This document shows positions 11,541 to 24,216 of a stretch of DNA of 64,000 bases, one piece after another; the stretch's first letter is position 1; the number at the start of each line of letters is the position of its first letter. The stretch lies in contig MCFH01000061.1 of assembly GCA_002104945.1 (NCBI GenBank), positions 62,001 through 126,000 of the forward strand. Direction: 5' to 3'. The notes under the pieces were generated by a model. The model was not told where the DNA came from. It did no database searches and saw nothing but the letters and a program-made list of their open reading frames with translations. Source of the DNA: Piromyces finnis. Taxonomy: Eukaryota > Neocallimastigomycota > Neocallimastigomycetes > Neocallimastigales > Neocallimastigaceae. Both the position numbers and the translations under genes were made by a program.

Positions 11541-12269
11541 TGTAATGTAATAATAATTATTATTTATCTTAAAGAGTTTATTATAAGCGAGTATAATAAA
11601 CAAAACACAGAAAAGGGTAATTATTATTAGAATTTTTATAATTAATTATTTTATTAGTTTATCTGCTATTTATTATAATTAATGCCTATAATAATAAATT
11701 TGGATTCTTTAGTGGAATCCAAGAGTTCTATTATTTATATTTTTATCAAAATTTAAAGTTTAATGAATAATTTCTAATTTCAACAAATAATCCTTTTAGG
11801 AAAAGATTAGAAGAAAAACTTAAAAAGAAATTCGATTGATATTCTAGACATATCAATCATCGTAATATTAAGTAAAACCTAATAAAGGAAAAACCTTAAT
11901 ATCCAATATTTCTAATGTATTATACAAAATAAAATAAAATGTATAATTTATGAAAATTTTGTATAATAATTTTACTAATAAATAAATGGATAATTAATCT
12001 CTAAATAAATACTATTAATTAAACTAAATATACGTAAAACTAATGTATTAAATAAATTTACTATATTATTTAAATGAATGAATAAATATATTTTAAGTAT
12101 TTATAATATAATTAAATATATAAATAATTAATGCACTAAATAAACTCACTATGTTATATTAATAAATAAATAAATATATATTAAATAAATTCAATGAGTT
12201 TTTATATAATGTCAAATTAAATAATATAACTAAGAATGAATATTAAGTAATTTAATATTAATTCTTACA
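11541..12269 (-). repeat. 3' LTR of a degraded chromovirus (family I, copy I3)
   Basis: The right end reads AATTCTTACA, the complement of TGTAAGAATT, the family I start. It shares the block with AAAACTCTTGGATTCCACT-type inverted halves and GTTTAGGTTTTTCTTCTAATC-like sequence with I1, I2, I4 and I5. It directly follows the end of a pol gene on the same strand, which proves the orientation of family I LTRs. Confidence 0.7.
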
Positions 12270-12665
12270 TTGTTCCTCTTCAAATGATTCTTTAAGTTCA
12301 GGATTCCTTTTTACACATACTTCTAATTTTGAAATATGAAATACAGGATGAAGGTGTAAGTTTTCTAGCAATTCTAGGCGGTATTTCATTTTTTCCCTCT
12401 TCTCAATGATTTTAAATGGCCCTAAATATTGTGAAGATAATTTTCTAGAAAGTTCATTGGAAAAATAGTATCCCTTTAGCCAAACCATGTCATTCATCTT
12501 AAGGTCAGGACCAGTGGTTTTTTTTGGATTACCGAATTTCTTGAAATCTTCCTTAGCTTTGACTAAATAGGTTTTTAGTCCATCAAAATGATAAGCCCAG
12601 TTCCTAGAAAGGTTTGAAGCATTATCCTTAAGGAGAACTGAAGGTGAGTCTATGATACAAAATTA
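12258..12665 (-). pseudogene. C-terminal fragment of Ty3/gypsy (chromovirus-type) Pol
   Basis: The open part (12258-12497, 79 codons) encodes the integrase C-terminal GPY/F module: VWLKG, then LGPFKIIEK and HPVFHISKLE, matching element L (WLL, LGPFEIIEK, HPVFHVSLLE). Upstream to about 12665 degraded pol sequence continues. The rest of the element is gone. The TAA stop sits at 12258-12260, inside the LTR that begins at 12269, so Pol reads 12 nt into its own 3' LTR. It may have been broken when the region downstream of tRNA-Gly rearranged. Confidence 0.8.
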
Positions 12666-12743
12666 ATGATGATATACAAAAAAAAAAAAAAAAAAAATCT
12701 AATATAAATTTGAAATTTTTAAAAAGTTATTTAAAAATATTCA
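12666..12743. other. Poly(A) tract and tRNA-Gly trailer
   Basis: Contains an A-run at 12679-12697. On the minus strand the tRNA-Gly trailer reads into TTTTT (12733-12737), a plausible pol III terminator. Confidence 0.6.
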
Positions 12744-12814
12744 TGCGTTAACCGGGAATCGAACCCGGGCCATTTGCTTGGAAGGCAAATATTCTACCTC
12801 TATACTATTAACGC
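12744..12814 (-). tRNA. tRNA-Gly(UCC)
   Basis: On the minus strand acceptor GCGTTAA pairs with TTAACGC, discriminator A. Anticodon stem TTTGC/GCAAA encloses loop CTTCCAA with anticodon TCC. T arm CCGGG-TTCGATT-CCCGG. D arm GTAT/ATAT with AGAGGTAGA. No intron; 71 nt. It is transcribed away from the retroelement nest, so the 50.9-kb nest lies on its upstream side, with the first LTR 16 bp from its 5' end. Confidence 0.95.
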
Positions 12815-12879
12815 TTTCTATATTTATTTTTGTAAGAAATAATAATTATTTGATACATAATTAATATTTCTTAGTTAAA

Positions 12880-13912
12880 TGTCACGAATACTAGTGAAAT
12901 TACAATTTCAAGATCACTTGGAATTGTGAAATCACTTATGAAAATTCAAAATCAACAAATATTTTATTTTCAAATAAATTATAAAATTTTATTAAGAAAT
13001 ATTTAAAAATTTAGAAAAGGTTAAAATATGACCTTAACCCTTAATAATTTTTATAATAAATAACTTTAACCCTTATCGTTAAAATGGAATAAGAAAAAAC
13101 ACGCGTATCTCCTCAACGAATGACGATTTTTGAATAAAAATGTTTTGGTTATAATTAAGTTCGTTAGAAAGCCACGCTCGAGACAAACAACATATCTTAA
13201 AATCAGGTCAATATCTCTGCTGGTTCACGAGATATTCCAATTTAAAGATATTTTGTTAGCAATGATTAATTGTTTATTCAGAGAATGATCACCCCTGATA
13301 TATCAAACATAAATCATTCACTCAAAGTATAAAAAATTATTGTTTAATTAAATTAAAATTATTTTCCGGAACTAATTAACTTTATTTTATAATAATTATT
13401 TCAATAACATAATTTATAATCTTTGAACTAGAGGATTATAATTATTAATATTATATTCAATGAATTATATTATAATTAAGAAATAATTAATATTATGAAT
13501 ATTATAAACAATAGTTATTTTTTAATAATTAGGAATAAGTCTTAAGTTTAGTTTAAGTATTATAAAATATATTATGAATATAATCATGTATTGAAAAGTT
13601 ATTTTATTATTAAATGTAAAATTACAAATAGTATAAATAGTTTAGAATAGTTTTATGAATTAAATCTTTGTAAAGATTATTATCTTATTAATACTTAATA
13701 AGTATTACTATTAAATAATCTTATTATTATATATATTCTTTAAATAAAATAAAAAGGAATTATTTTAACTATAATACATAATATAATTATTCATTTATAA
13801 ATCAATTAAGATTATTTTAATAAAACATTTTTTTTCTAACCTAGTTATCTTTTAACCTTTTATTTAATTTAATATTTTAATATTAAATTATAAGTTTAGT
13901 AAAACTTTTACA
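12880..13912 (+). repeat. Solo LTR, family R (copy R2)
   Basis: 1033 bp from TGTCACGAATA to AAAACTTTTACA with perfect TSD TTAAA (12875-12879 and 13913-13917). The right TSD is shared with the next LTR. It contains the hairpin-like GGTTAA..TTAACC pair and the core CGCGTATCTCCTCAACGAATG. Confidence 0.85.
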
Positions 13913-13917
13913 TTAAA

Positions 13918-14914
13918 TGTGAAGATATTAACTGGATTTAAAACAAATTCAGATAATATCTATAATTAAATAAACATAATAATTAGAATTAAATAATCCC
14001 AATAATTATTTTAAAACACCTTTAAAAGTCACCTTTTAAATTTTGATTCAGTGAAAGGGTTATGATTTCAAAAAATTTAATATCAATACACTATAACCCT
14101 TAAACAAAAATAAACAAACACGAAACAAGGTGTAACTCGCCAAAAACGATCGCTACGGCTGTAAGTGCTACGGCTATGAAACCAGGTTTATTAGAAAGCT
14201 TAAGGAAAAAGCTACATTTTGGTACAATCGCAGTCCTTCTAACTGGTCATTTAAGGAAGATATGATCATTTGAAGATTTTAATAAGTAAATTAAAATTAA
14301 TATGATATCAAGTATGGATCATAGACATTTCTTATGACTTGACGAAAATTAAAAAGATATCAATAGAAATTCTAATTATATTAATTTAATTAATGATAGT
14401 GACTGTTACTAAAAATAGAACTAAACCATTTAGGTGTAACAGTTAACATTTATAAATTAAATAATTTTAATTATTATAAAATAGGTTAATGGATCAAGTG
14501 TTTAAATGATTAATCATATGTTTATTTTATTTTATGTCATGACAAAACAAACAAACAAACAAACAAACAATCTTATTATATTATTAACATATTACATGTA
14601 ATACTTTATTTTTATCAATTTAATAATCTGAACAAAGAATATAAAATAGAATGAATTGAATTCGATTTTAATTCTTTGTAAAGATTATAGTTATAATCTT
14701 AATTATATAGTTATTAAATATATTATCATTTATATTATTATTAATAAATAAATAAAATTTTATAAAAAAATTATTCTAAAGAATAAATATTAATTTCTCA
14801 TTTGGAAGTTTAAAGGGTTATTTTATATTTAAATTTAATTTCTTAAAAAACATATTTACTATATAATTGATAACATTCTGACCTGGTCGCATAACCAAAT
14901 CCAAAAACTTAACA
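13918..14914 (+). repeat. Solo LTR, family D (copy D3)
   Basis: 997 bp, TGTGAAGATATTAACTGG to AAACTTAACA, TSD TTAAA (13913-13917 and 14915-14919). The arrangement TTAAA-R2-TTAAA-D3-TTAAA shows two different LTR families using the same 5 bp. Confidence 0.88.
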
Positions 14915-15723
14915 TTAAAATCATTAATTATTAATCATTAATTAATGTTATTAATATTAGTTTATTTAAATAATTATTCTCATTTAAATTTATTTTAATT
15001 ATTTATTTTCACTTAATTTTAATATCTTAAATTACATTTAGCCATTTAATTATATTATTCATTAATATTTTATTTAATATTTTTATTAATTATATTTATG
15101 CATTTAATTAATTAATTTAATTAATTACTTTTATTTAACTTTATATTTTTATCAAATATATTTAATTATTTATTTAATTAATTACTTTAAAATAATTATT
15201 TATTGTTTAGGAATCGATATTTTAAGGTTTTTTCCAATTTCTAAAATAATTGGTTTTACTTAAAATATACGATGATCAATATGTATAGAATGTTGATCGA
15301 ACTTTGTTTAGGTTTTTCTTCTAATCTTTTCCTAAACAAAAAATTATTTTGTTAAGATTAGATAAAATTTTAATTTAAACTTTAAATTTATTAAATAGTA
15401 TAAATAAGACTCTTGATTCTCTTCTAAGGAATCAAGAGTTATTATTATAAGAAACAAATTATAATAATAAAAGTGTTTTTTAATTTTATTTTACTTAACT
15501 TAGTTATAATAAAACATATTAACTTATTAAAGTGTAAAATTATTTCTACTCTTATAATAAACTCGAACTTAAAGATAAGTATTAATATTTATTTTTTTTT
15601 ATTCTCAATTTATCAATAAATTGTAGTTAATAATTCTATTATATAATAATTTATAATGGAATTATTACAATTTTGTAAGAATTTAATATATAATTTTAAT
15701 TATATATGTACATTCTTAACTAC

Positions 15724-16719
15724 TGTGAAGATATTAACTGGATTTAAAACAAATTCAGATAATATCTATAATTAATTAAACATAATAATTATAATTAAAT
15801 AATTTCAATGATTATTTTAAAACACCTTTAAAAGTCACCTTTTAAATTTTGATTCAGTGAAAGGGTTATGATTTCAAAAATTTAATATCAATACACTATA
15901 ACCCTTAGCCAAAAATAAACAAATACGAAACTACGCATAACTCGCCAAAAACGATCGCTACGGCTGTAAGTGCTACGGCTGTAAAACCAGGTTTATTAGA
16001 AAGCTTAAGGAAAAAGCTATATTTTGGTACAATCGCAGTCCTTCTAACTGGTCATTTAAGGAAGATATGATCATTTAAAGATTTTAATAAGAAAATTAAA
16101 ATTAATATGATATCAAGTATGGATCATAGACATTTCTTATGACTTGACGAAAATTAAAAAGATATCAATAGAAATTTTAATTATATTAATTTAATTAATG
16201 ATAGTGACTGCTACTAAAAATAGAACTAAACCATTTAGGTGTAACAGTTAACATTTATAAATTAAATAATTCTAATTATTATAAAATAGGTTAATGGATC
16301 AAGTGTTTAAATGATTAATCATATGTTTATTTTATTTTATGTCATGACAAAACAAACAAACAAACAAACAAACAATCTTATTATATTATTAATATATTAC
16401 ATGTAATACTTTATTTTTATCAATTTAATAATCTGAACAAAGAATATAAAATAGAATGATTTGAATTCGATTTTAATTCTTTGTAAAGATTATAGTTATA
16501 ATCTTAATTATATAGTTATTAAATATATTGTCATTTATATTATTATTACTAAATAAATAAAATTTTATAAAAAGTTATTCTAAAAAATAAATATTTAATT
16601 TTTCATTTGGAAGTTTAAAGTGTTATTTTATATTTAAATTTAATTTCTTAAAAAACATATTTACTATATAATTAATAACATTCTGATCTGGCCGCATAAC
16701 CAAATCCAAAAACTTAACA
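15724..16719 (+). repeat. Solo LTR, family D (copy D4)
   Basis: 996 bp nearly identical to D3, with perfect TSD ACTAC (15719-15723 and 16720-16724). It lies in family I LTR sequence. Confidence 0.88.
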
Positions 16720-16739
16720 ACTACAATGTAATAATACAC

Positions 16740-17355
16740 TGTAAGTAATATAATAATATAACTATATTAACAAAATGAGTAATACGTATCTTTAATGTTT
16801 TGTTTTATTCTTATTTTAAATTATTGAATAATAATTTTTTTTAAAAAATTTTATTAAAACTTCTCTTAATAAGTTTTGAGTTTATTTTTTCTTACAAAGA
16901 AAAAATAATAACTCTTGAATTTTTTAATTAAATTCAAGAGTTGTTTTATTTATAAGAATTTTAAAATTTTGGGTTAAATTAAAGAATTTTCTAGTCTAAC
17001 AAATAAATCTTCTAGGGAAAGACTAGATAAGAAAACCCTAGAAGGATTTCGATTAATAATCTATTCTTATTAATCACCGAATAATTAAATCAAAACCTAT
17101 TTGTGATAGGAAAAATATTTAATATCCGGTTCCTATCAATTTTACTTAAATTTTAATTTAGATAATAAAATATACTAAATAATTAAATAAAATGTTTAAT
17201 ATAATTTAAAATAAAACTACAATTTAATTTACATTACACATATTACATAATAAGTATTGTTACATTTATAAAATATTAATAAAATAAAACATGAAAAATG
17301 TATACATTTTAATAAGAAATATAGAATTACTTAAGTTTAATTCTAATTTCTTACA
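16740..17355 (-). repeat. LTR, family I (copy I5, inverted)
   Basis: The right end TTTCTTACA and the internal paired halves AATAACTCTTGAATT / AATTCAAGAGTTG plus CTAGTCTAACAAATAAATC mark an inverted family I LTR. It is joined tail to tail to I4 with one extra C. Its own flanks are not a TSD. Confidence 0.6.
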
Positions 17356-17360
17356 TATTT

Positions 17361-18045
<685 letters not shown>

Positions 18046-18050
18046 ATTTT

Positions 18051-19261
18051 TAATAAGGAATAATGATATAATGTTTTTATTATTAAAATAACTTAACCAT
18101 TTATCATTATTATCATATTTAAGTTAACTAAATTTTTAATTAATAAATTAATATTATTTATCTAAGTGTAAATATTTTAATTAAATTTTATTTTTATTAA
18201 ATTGAACTACTATTATATTCTAAATTAAACTTATTTTTAAATTATTAAACTATATTATTTTATAAATTAAACAACTTATTAATTATTTTTATTGTTTAGT
18301 TATTAAAATATCTTTTATTTATTAAGATTTTAATGTATTTTTTTTGTTTATTTCCGAAATTAATAATTAAAAGTATTGATAATTGATATTAAACTTTAAA
18401 TGTATAAATTTATATAAAATAAAAAGAGAAGTTCTAATAAAAACAATATACCAGAAAAATAAAAATAAAAATAAGTATTAAAATTCAAATATTTATTATT
18501 CCCTATTATTTAACAGAACCTTACTGTAAAAGTTTTATAAATGTAAAACAAATTATAAAATTTTTTACAATAAAACAACAACACAAAATAAAGAAAAAAC
18601 AAGAAAATAAATTATATTTAAAAAAATATCTCTTTTATTAATTTTATTTAGTTATTAACTAAATAATAGTCAATAACAATTACATCGTTTTAATCAAGAA
18701 ATTTTACATGTATTTATATTTTTTTGTAAATTATATTTTAATATACTATTCTATTTAATTATACATATATTCAATATAAAATAAACAAAACTAATTTAAT
18801 ACTAATTTAATTAAATAATAAAATAATAAAACTAAACTAAAACTAATTAAATACACTTTTGATTCAATTTGAGTAAACTGCAAATTGAATACAGTCCATG
18901 TATTACCTATATATTAATTAAATATTAATAATACTATTTATTATATATTTATAATTAAAAATACTAATTTAAAACTACGCTAAAGTTATTAAACTAATTT
19001 TAATTAAATAAAAACTTTTTAAGATTTAATTTGAATATTTAAAATATTTAAATTTAATTATCCATTAATTTAAATATTTATCCAAATTTCATTTCTAACT
19101 TTGATATTTTAAAATTAATATTTATTTAATTATTCCATAAAATTTATACAATAAATTTTATAAACAATTTTTTTTTATTAAAATATCAAAATTATTATTC
19201 AATAATTATTAATTAATTATTAAATAATTTAAAGATATACTTTATATTTTTACACTTACCA
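18051..19261 (+). repeat. 5' LTR of element C, split by LTR M
   Basis: TAATAAGG (TGATAAGG in the 3' LTR) to CTTACCA. Without the 735 bp contributed by M and its TSD it is 476 bp, equal to the 3' LTR. The true 3' border, CTTAC|M|CTTACCA, is only visible after M is recognised. Confidence 0.88.
18525..19254 (+). repeat. Solo LTR, family M, inside the C 5' LTR
   Basis: 730 bp from TGTAAAAGTTTTATAAATG to ATTTTTACA with perfect TSD CTTAC (18520-18524 and 19255-19259). The first 60 bp can fold (TGTAAAA..TTATAA with TTATAA..TTTTACA). A truncated relative is at 10702. Confidence 0.88.
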
Positions 19262-19268
19262 TAAATTA

Positions 19269-19286
19269 TGGTGGAGATATCGGGGA
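19269..19286 (+). promoter_or_regulatory. Primer binding site of element C
   Basis: TGGTGGAGATATCGGGGA, 7 nt after the 5' LTR, identical to that of B. It would pair with a tRNA ending TCCCCGATATCTCC-A-CCA (acceptor 5' strand GGAGATA). None of the three tRNAs in this window fits. Confidence 0.8.
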
Positions 19287-19363
19287 CATTTAAATATTAA
19301 TACTAATAAAATTATTTCTAATAAAACATTTTTTTTTTGAAAGAAGAGTGTATTCTTTAAACA

Positions 19364-20272
19364 ATGTCTAAATCATTTACCTTCATTTCCAATTCTACCA
19401 CTAGTTTTAGAGAACTCAAGAAGGAGTTACGGGATATAACCAAGATTGGAAATGGAAACCAAGATGTTCAAGGTTGGTCTACCGATTTAAAACTCTGGAT
19501 GGAACTCCAACAGATAAAAGAAGACAAAACTATTTATTATGGATGTTTGCTGACTTCTCAGGGGGACGCTCAAAGGTTTATAAAAGATCTAAAGGAATTG
19601 GGAGAAGAAGAAGAAGATATCTCAGATGAAGAGAATAGCTCCGATGAGGAATCAGTTAGCGGAAACGAAACTGAAGAAGAAACCAATATTAGTGAAGAAG
19701 AAAAGTATCCTTCATTTGAGAAGATAGTAATGTCCTTGAAGAAACTTTATGGAATCTTAGAAGATCAAACTGTTATACTAAAAAGTATTAAAACATTAAA
19801 ATTGAAAAAGAACGAGAGAATAAGAGATTTTAACATTAGATACAGAAATCTTTATACTCAATTAGATAAAAAGAAAAGAAAATTAATTAGTGTTTTAGAC
19901 TATATAGATTCAATACAATCTAACTACGAAGCCTGGAAGAGGGTATCATTGAAAAGTGAAGAATTGACTTTGGAAAAAGCTTTTTTGGTTGCTGAAAAAG
20001 TAGATCGACTAAAGAATAATAACATTGGAAATTACACTAATTTTAAGACTGACATAAAAAGCTCAAAACTTACTGATCAAGGGTTCCGTGAAAATGTCCA
20101 TGAGGAAAATAAACGGGAACTCGAAAATTATTATAATCCTGCAAATAGGGTAACTTGTTTTTATTGCAAAAAGAAAGGTCATTTTCAATCTACTTGTCCG
20201 GAACTTAAAGAGTTAATAGATAAAAATAAAAAGGATATATTTTTGGAGAATAATAATCATTTAAATCACTAA
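19364..20272 (+). CDS. gag: Gag polyprotein of element C
   Basis: 302 codons. Gag packages the element RNA into virus-like particles. The N-terminal two thirds is helical and charged, with an acidic Glu/Asp run around residues 82-120; the capsid-like part (SLKKLYGI, then KTLKLKKNERIRDFNIRYRNLY) aligns with B Gag, which has MRIKKNEKVKDFNIRYRSLY. One CCHC zinc knuckle, CFYCKKKGHFQSTC, lies near residues 265-278. The ATG at 19364 gives a start directly aligned with the B protein. The reading frame is intact although pol is broken. It ends CAT-TTA-AAT-CAC-TAA, the last codons forming the slip site for -1 frameshifting into pol. Low-level identity with A Gag suggests one clade. Confidence 0.9.
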   Translation: MSKSFTFISNSTTSFRELKKELRDITKIGNGNQDVQGWSTDLKLWMELQQIKEDKTIYYGCLLTSQGDAQRFIKDLKELGEEEEDISDEENSSDEESVSGNETEEETNISEEEKYPSFEKIVMSLKKLYGILEDQTVILKSIKTLKLKKNERIRDFNIRYRNLYTQLDKKKRKLISVLDYIDSIQSNYEAWKRVSLKSEELTLEKAFLVAEKVDRLKNNNIGNYTNFKTDIKSSKLTDQGFRENVHEENKRELENYYNPANRVTCFYCKKKGHFQSTCPELKELIDKNKKDIFLENNNHLNH

Positions 20273-20295
20273 CTGGGAGAAGAAGCACTCCCAGT
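20260..20295 (+). promoter_or_regulatory. Predicted -1 ribosomal frameshift signal of element C
   Basis: The heptamer T-TTA-AAT (20260-20266) is in register with the gag frame. A 5-nt spacer is followed by an 8-bp hairpin, ACTGGGAG / CTCCCAGT (20272-20279 and 20288-20295), with an 8-nt loop. Pol is open in the -1 frame from the slip site. The same layout occurs in A and B. Confidence 0.75.
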
Positions 20296-23200
20296 CAAAA
20301 AATAAATGCTTCTCCTCCCGAATTAACTAGTGATGATGGTGTAATAAATGTATTCAAGAGACAAGCCGAAGAGGGTAGTCTAGAAAATCCAAGATCAAAA
20401 TTACGATATAAAGATTTGGAAGGAACCAACAAAAGTATTGATACACCAGCCATACGTATAAGAAAAGAACAGGACATCGGCAATAATAATAGAAATAATA
20501 ACTCTCAGACAGCTTAGTTAAATCAATTGCACCCATCCATTATTAGTAATCCAAATATTAATACTGTGAAAACTAAAGATACTATATTAAGGAATGAAGA
20601 ACGGAGGAATAATAATGAAACCAAGGAAGGTAATATAAATATAAATAAAAACGTTACTAATTCTATACCTTTAAAAACAAACAGAGAAAATATTGAAACA
20701 CACAGAATAAATGGTTATAATGAAAAACAACGATTGGATAAGCACATTAAGTTAGTAAATCAGAAGGAGAATTATGATATCAAAGAGGAACTCAACAATA
20801 CTATAAGCCATATTACCTTAGGACAACTTCTAGATATTAGTCCTAAACTTCGAGGGGAATTAATTAAACTTTTAAGATTAGAAAAGAATGATATTGTGGG
20901 AACCATGGCTAATATTGAACCTGAAGTAACATTAGTTAATAATATTGATCATGAATATGAATCCAACTCCATAGAAATAAATGAAAATGAACTTGCTATG
21001 ATACAAGCAGAAGTAGGTAAACCTATGGCAGAGGCTCGCTTATTATTAGATACTTGTAGTAATTTAAATGTAGTGTCAAAGGATTTCTTAGACAACTTAG
21101 AATCATATGAGAAAGTTGGTTATACGAAAAGTAGAATTCGACAAGCTGCTATGGATTATAATTCAAATGAAAATTTAATTGTTAAGCTCCCTATTCGTAT
21201 TGGAACTTTTAATACAATTCTTACGTTCAGAGTAATTGACCATCAAGATGCATTTTATGACATTTTAATTGGATTAAAAGCATTAGCAGATCATAAACTA
21301 ATTGTCATTCCACACAAGAGGACTCTAGTTCGAGAATTAAAAGACGGAACGTATGAACAATTAGCTATTCTTAATAAAGGAATTAAAGAGGAAAAATTAC
21401 TTTGTATTTTAGAAAGAGACATTTCCAACAAGGAAGGAGCGGGGAACAGTGTCTCCACTACATGCATGATTAAAAATGAAGATGAAACTATTACCATAGA
21501 TAATCATGATGATTTAACCAGTATTGAAGGATTACCACCAAAGGAATACATTCACCATAAAATATTTATTAGTAACCTAGACCCTAATTATTCTAGTGAA
21601 ATTCTGAAAATTTTAGACGACCATATGGAAGTAATAGCAACATCTAGTGATGAACTCACACCTTCACTATTACCGCCTCATGAAATTAAGCTCAAGCCAG
21701 GAACACATCCAATTAAACAAAGAAGTTACCGTTTATCCAAGATTAAAGCTGATATTCTAAAGGAAGAACTCACAAAGCTTATTAATAAAAATCTTATAGA
21801 ATCGTCAAAGTCCGCCTGGTCTTCCCCTGTGGTATTAGTACCAAAACATAATGGTAAGTGGAGGATGTGCGTAGATTACAGGAAGGTTAATCAAGCTACA
21901 GTGAAGGATGCCTATGCTTTACCCCTTATTGAGGAAATTTTTGATGGTCTTGATGGTGCTTCTGTATTTCCAACTTTAGATCTATACTCCGGGTATCATC
22001 AGATACCTATGCAAAAGGATAGTATTGATGTTACCAGTTTCACAACTCTGTATGGTAATTTCAATTTTAAAGTGATGCCTTTTGGATTGTGCAATGCCCC
22101 CGCTACATTCCAAAGGAGCATGAATAAATTATTATTTCCGCTGATTGGTAAATGTGTTTTTAATTTTATTGATGATATTTTAATATTTTCGAAGTCAAAG
22201 GAGGAGCACCTTAAGCATTTAGAACAAGTAATGAAAATTTTCAAGAACAATAAACTTAAAATTAATTTAGAAAAATGCAAATTTATGAAGTCAGAGGTCA
22301 AAGTGTTGGGTTATTGGTTAACATCTAAAGGTTTAAAATCGCTAAAATCCAAAATTGATGCGATTATGAATTGGTCGGCTCCAACTAATGCTTCTGAATT
22401 ACGATCATTTTTGGGTGCTGTAGGTTATTATCGTCAATTTATTGATAATTATGCTTCGATTTCGGAGCCATTGTGCCGATTGTTAAAAAAATTCACCATA
22501 TGTGATATGTGTGGTCCCAGGAGCAGGAATCTAGTTTTACATTGCTTAAGAACAAATTAATGACCTCACCGATTTTAAAATTCCCTTGTTTTTCAAAACC
22601 GTTTATTATCAGAACTGATGCTTCTTATCAAGGTCTTGGAGGGGTTCTTCTTCAAAAAGAGGAGGATGGTGAGAAGGAACTACCTGTTCATTATGTTAGT
22701 AGAAGTTTGAGTAAAGCTGAACGCAATTACTCAATAACCGATCTGGAAGGAGCGGCACTATTTTATTGTATATCAAAGTTCAAACCATATATTTCAGGAA
22801 ATAAAATTCCTACAGTAGTTTACACAGACCATAAACCGTTATTAGGTCTATTTAACAACAAGGAGCCCCATAATATGAGACAAATGAGATGGTGCCTCAT
22901 GGCTAGCATGCTAGGGATTATTATTGAATACGATAAAGGTAAAAACAATGTTATTGCAGATGCATTATCTAGACTACATCAAGATCCAGAAAAACAGGTA
23001 TGCATAACTAATGATGCGTCTCAGAGATCCAGTGGTATTGGTGAGAAATAAATTAATACAGAGCTATTAAGAGACCTAATAAATAAGAAATTTTTGGAAA
23101 TTGAAGACATTACTTATTTCAAAGATGGTGAAGATTTGAGGAAAGTTATAAGAGATGAGAATGAGAAATTTAATATAATTTTTAAGGGACACAACATTGG

Positions 23201-24194
23201 ACACGAAGGATATTCAAAAACATATCAAAGAATAAAAAAAGATTACTATTGGAAGAATATGGTATTGGATGTTAGGAGATTCGTAAATAAATGTCACACA
23301 TGCAAATTGAACAAAAGCCAGAAAAATCCGGAACCAACTGAAAGTTTTGCTTCAAGAGTAGAGGGACCCTTTACACACCTTGGATTGGACATTATTGGAC
23401 CCTTACCTATTACCGAAAAGAAAAACCAATATATAATAGTGGTAGTGGATTATTTTACTAAATGGGTAGAGGCTAAGCCTCTACAATCAATAACTTCACA
23501 GGACATGGTTGAATTTTTAGTGAAGGTTTTCGCGAGACATGGAGCACCCGAAGTAATTACTACAGATAATGGAGTACAGTTTACTTCAGATTACACAAAG
23601 ATCTTTTTAGACTTATATGATGTGTATGTCAGATTTTCTTCTACGTATCACCCTGAAACAAACGGTCTTACGGAAAATCGTAACAAAGAAATTGGAAAAT
23701 ATTTGAGACTTTTAGCCAAAAATAACCAAGATTGGGATATGATTCTTCCAGTTGCATTATGGACTATTAGAACTACCACCAATTCAGTAACGAAGCATTC
23801 TAGTTTTGAACTTCTGTACGGAAGAAGAGATCATCAACCCATAGAATTGCTAATCAAGAATGAAGTCATAGCAAATAAATCTAAGGATGAAATATTATTA
23901 GAAAAATTTATTAATTATTATAAATGGATAAGAGAAGCCTGTGATAATGTGAAAAATGCAAACAAATATTGGGAAACTAGGAGAAAAGAAAGAAATTCTA
24001 TGAATGAAGCAAGAAAAATAAAACAAGGAGATTTTGTATATGTTAGAAATTTTTCACGAAATAAACTACAACCATATCTTATTGGACCATTAAAAGTTAT
24101 AAAGATTCAATTCAATACAGCAACCTTAGCCGATCCTAATACTAATGAATTGTTAAAAAGGAAAGTTCATTTTAAGAATTTAGTTAGAGAATAA
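20266..24194 (+). pseudogene. pol: Pol of element C (protease-RT-RNase H-integrase), broken
   Basis: Pol starts in the -1 frame after gag, with no early ATG. Aspartic protease motif LLLDTCSN at 21040-21063 (Cys where DTGA is usual). RT: SAWSSPVVLVPK, then LDLYSGYHQ, then active-site FIDD near 22165-22176. RNase H: RTDASYQGLGGVLL, YTDHKP and ADALSR. Integrase: H-H and CHTC zinc region, catalytic LDIIGPLP, TDNGVQFTSD and YHPETNGLTENRN, then the GP(L/F) tail. Breaks: TAG at 20515-20517, a 2-nt gain (TG repeat) near 22503-22512 that shifts the frame within the RT-RNase H connection, and TAA at 23049-23051. The integrase portion (23094-24194) remains open. It cannot make a full polyprotein and would need trans help. 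Confidence 0.9.
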
Positions 24195-24216
24195 CTTTAC
24201 CTATTAGGTCAAGTTT

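Larger units (their letters stand above)
12831..16738 (+). repeat. LTR, family I (copy I4), interrupted by R2, D3 and D4
   Basis: Starts TGTAAGAAATAATAATTA 16 bp upstream of tRNA-Gly. It is split after GTTAAA (R2 and D3 inside 12880-14914), resumes at 14920 with the conserved family I block (TTTAGGAATCGATATTTTAAGG, then the CTTTGTTTAGGTTTTTC region near 15300) and is split again by D4. The 3' border near 16738 is uncertain. The left flank TATTTT (12825-12830) equals the right flank of the inverted neighbour I5 (17356-17361). Confidence 0.6.
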
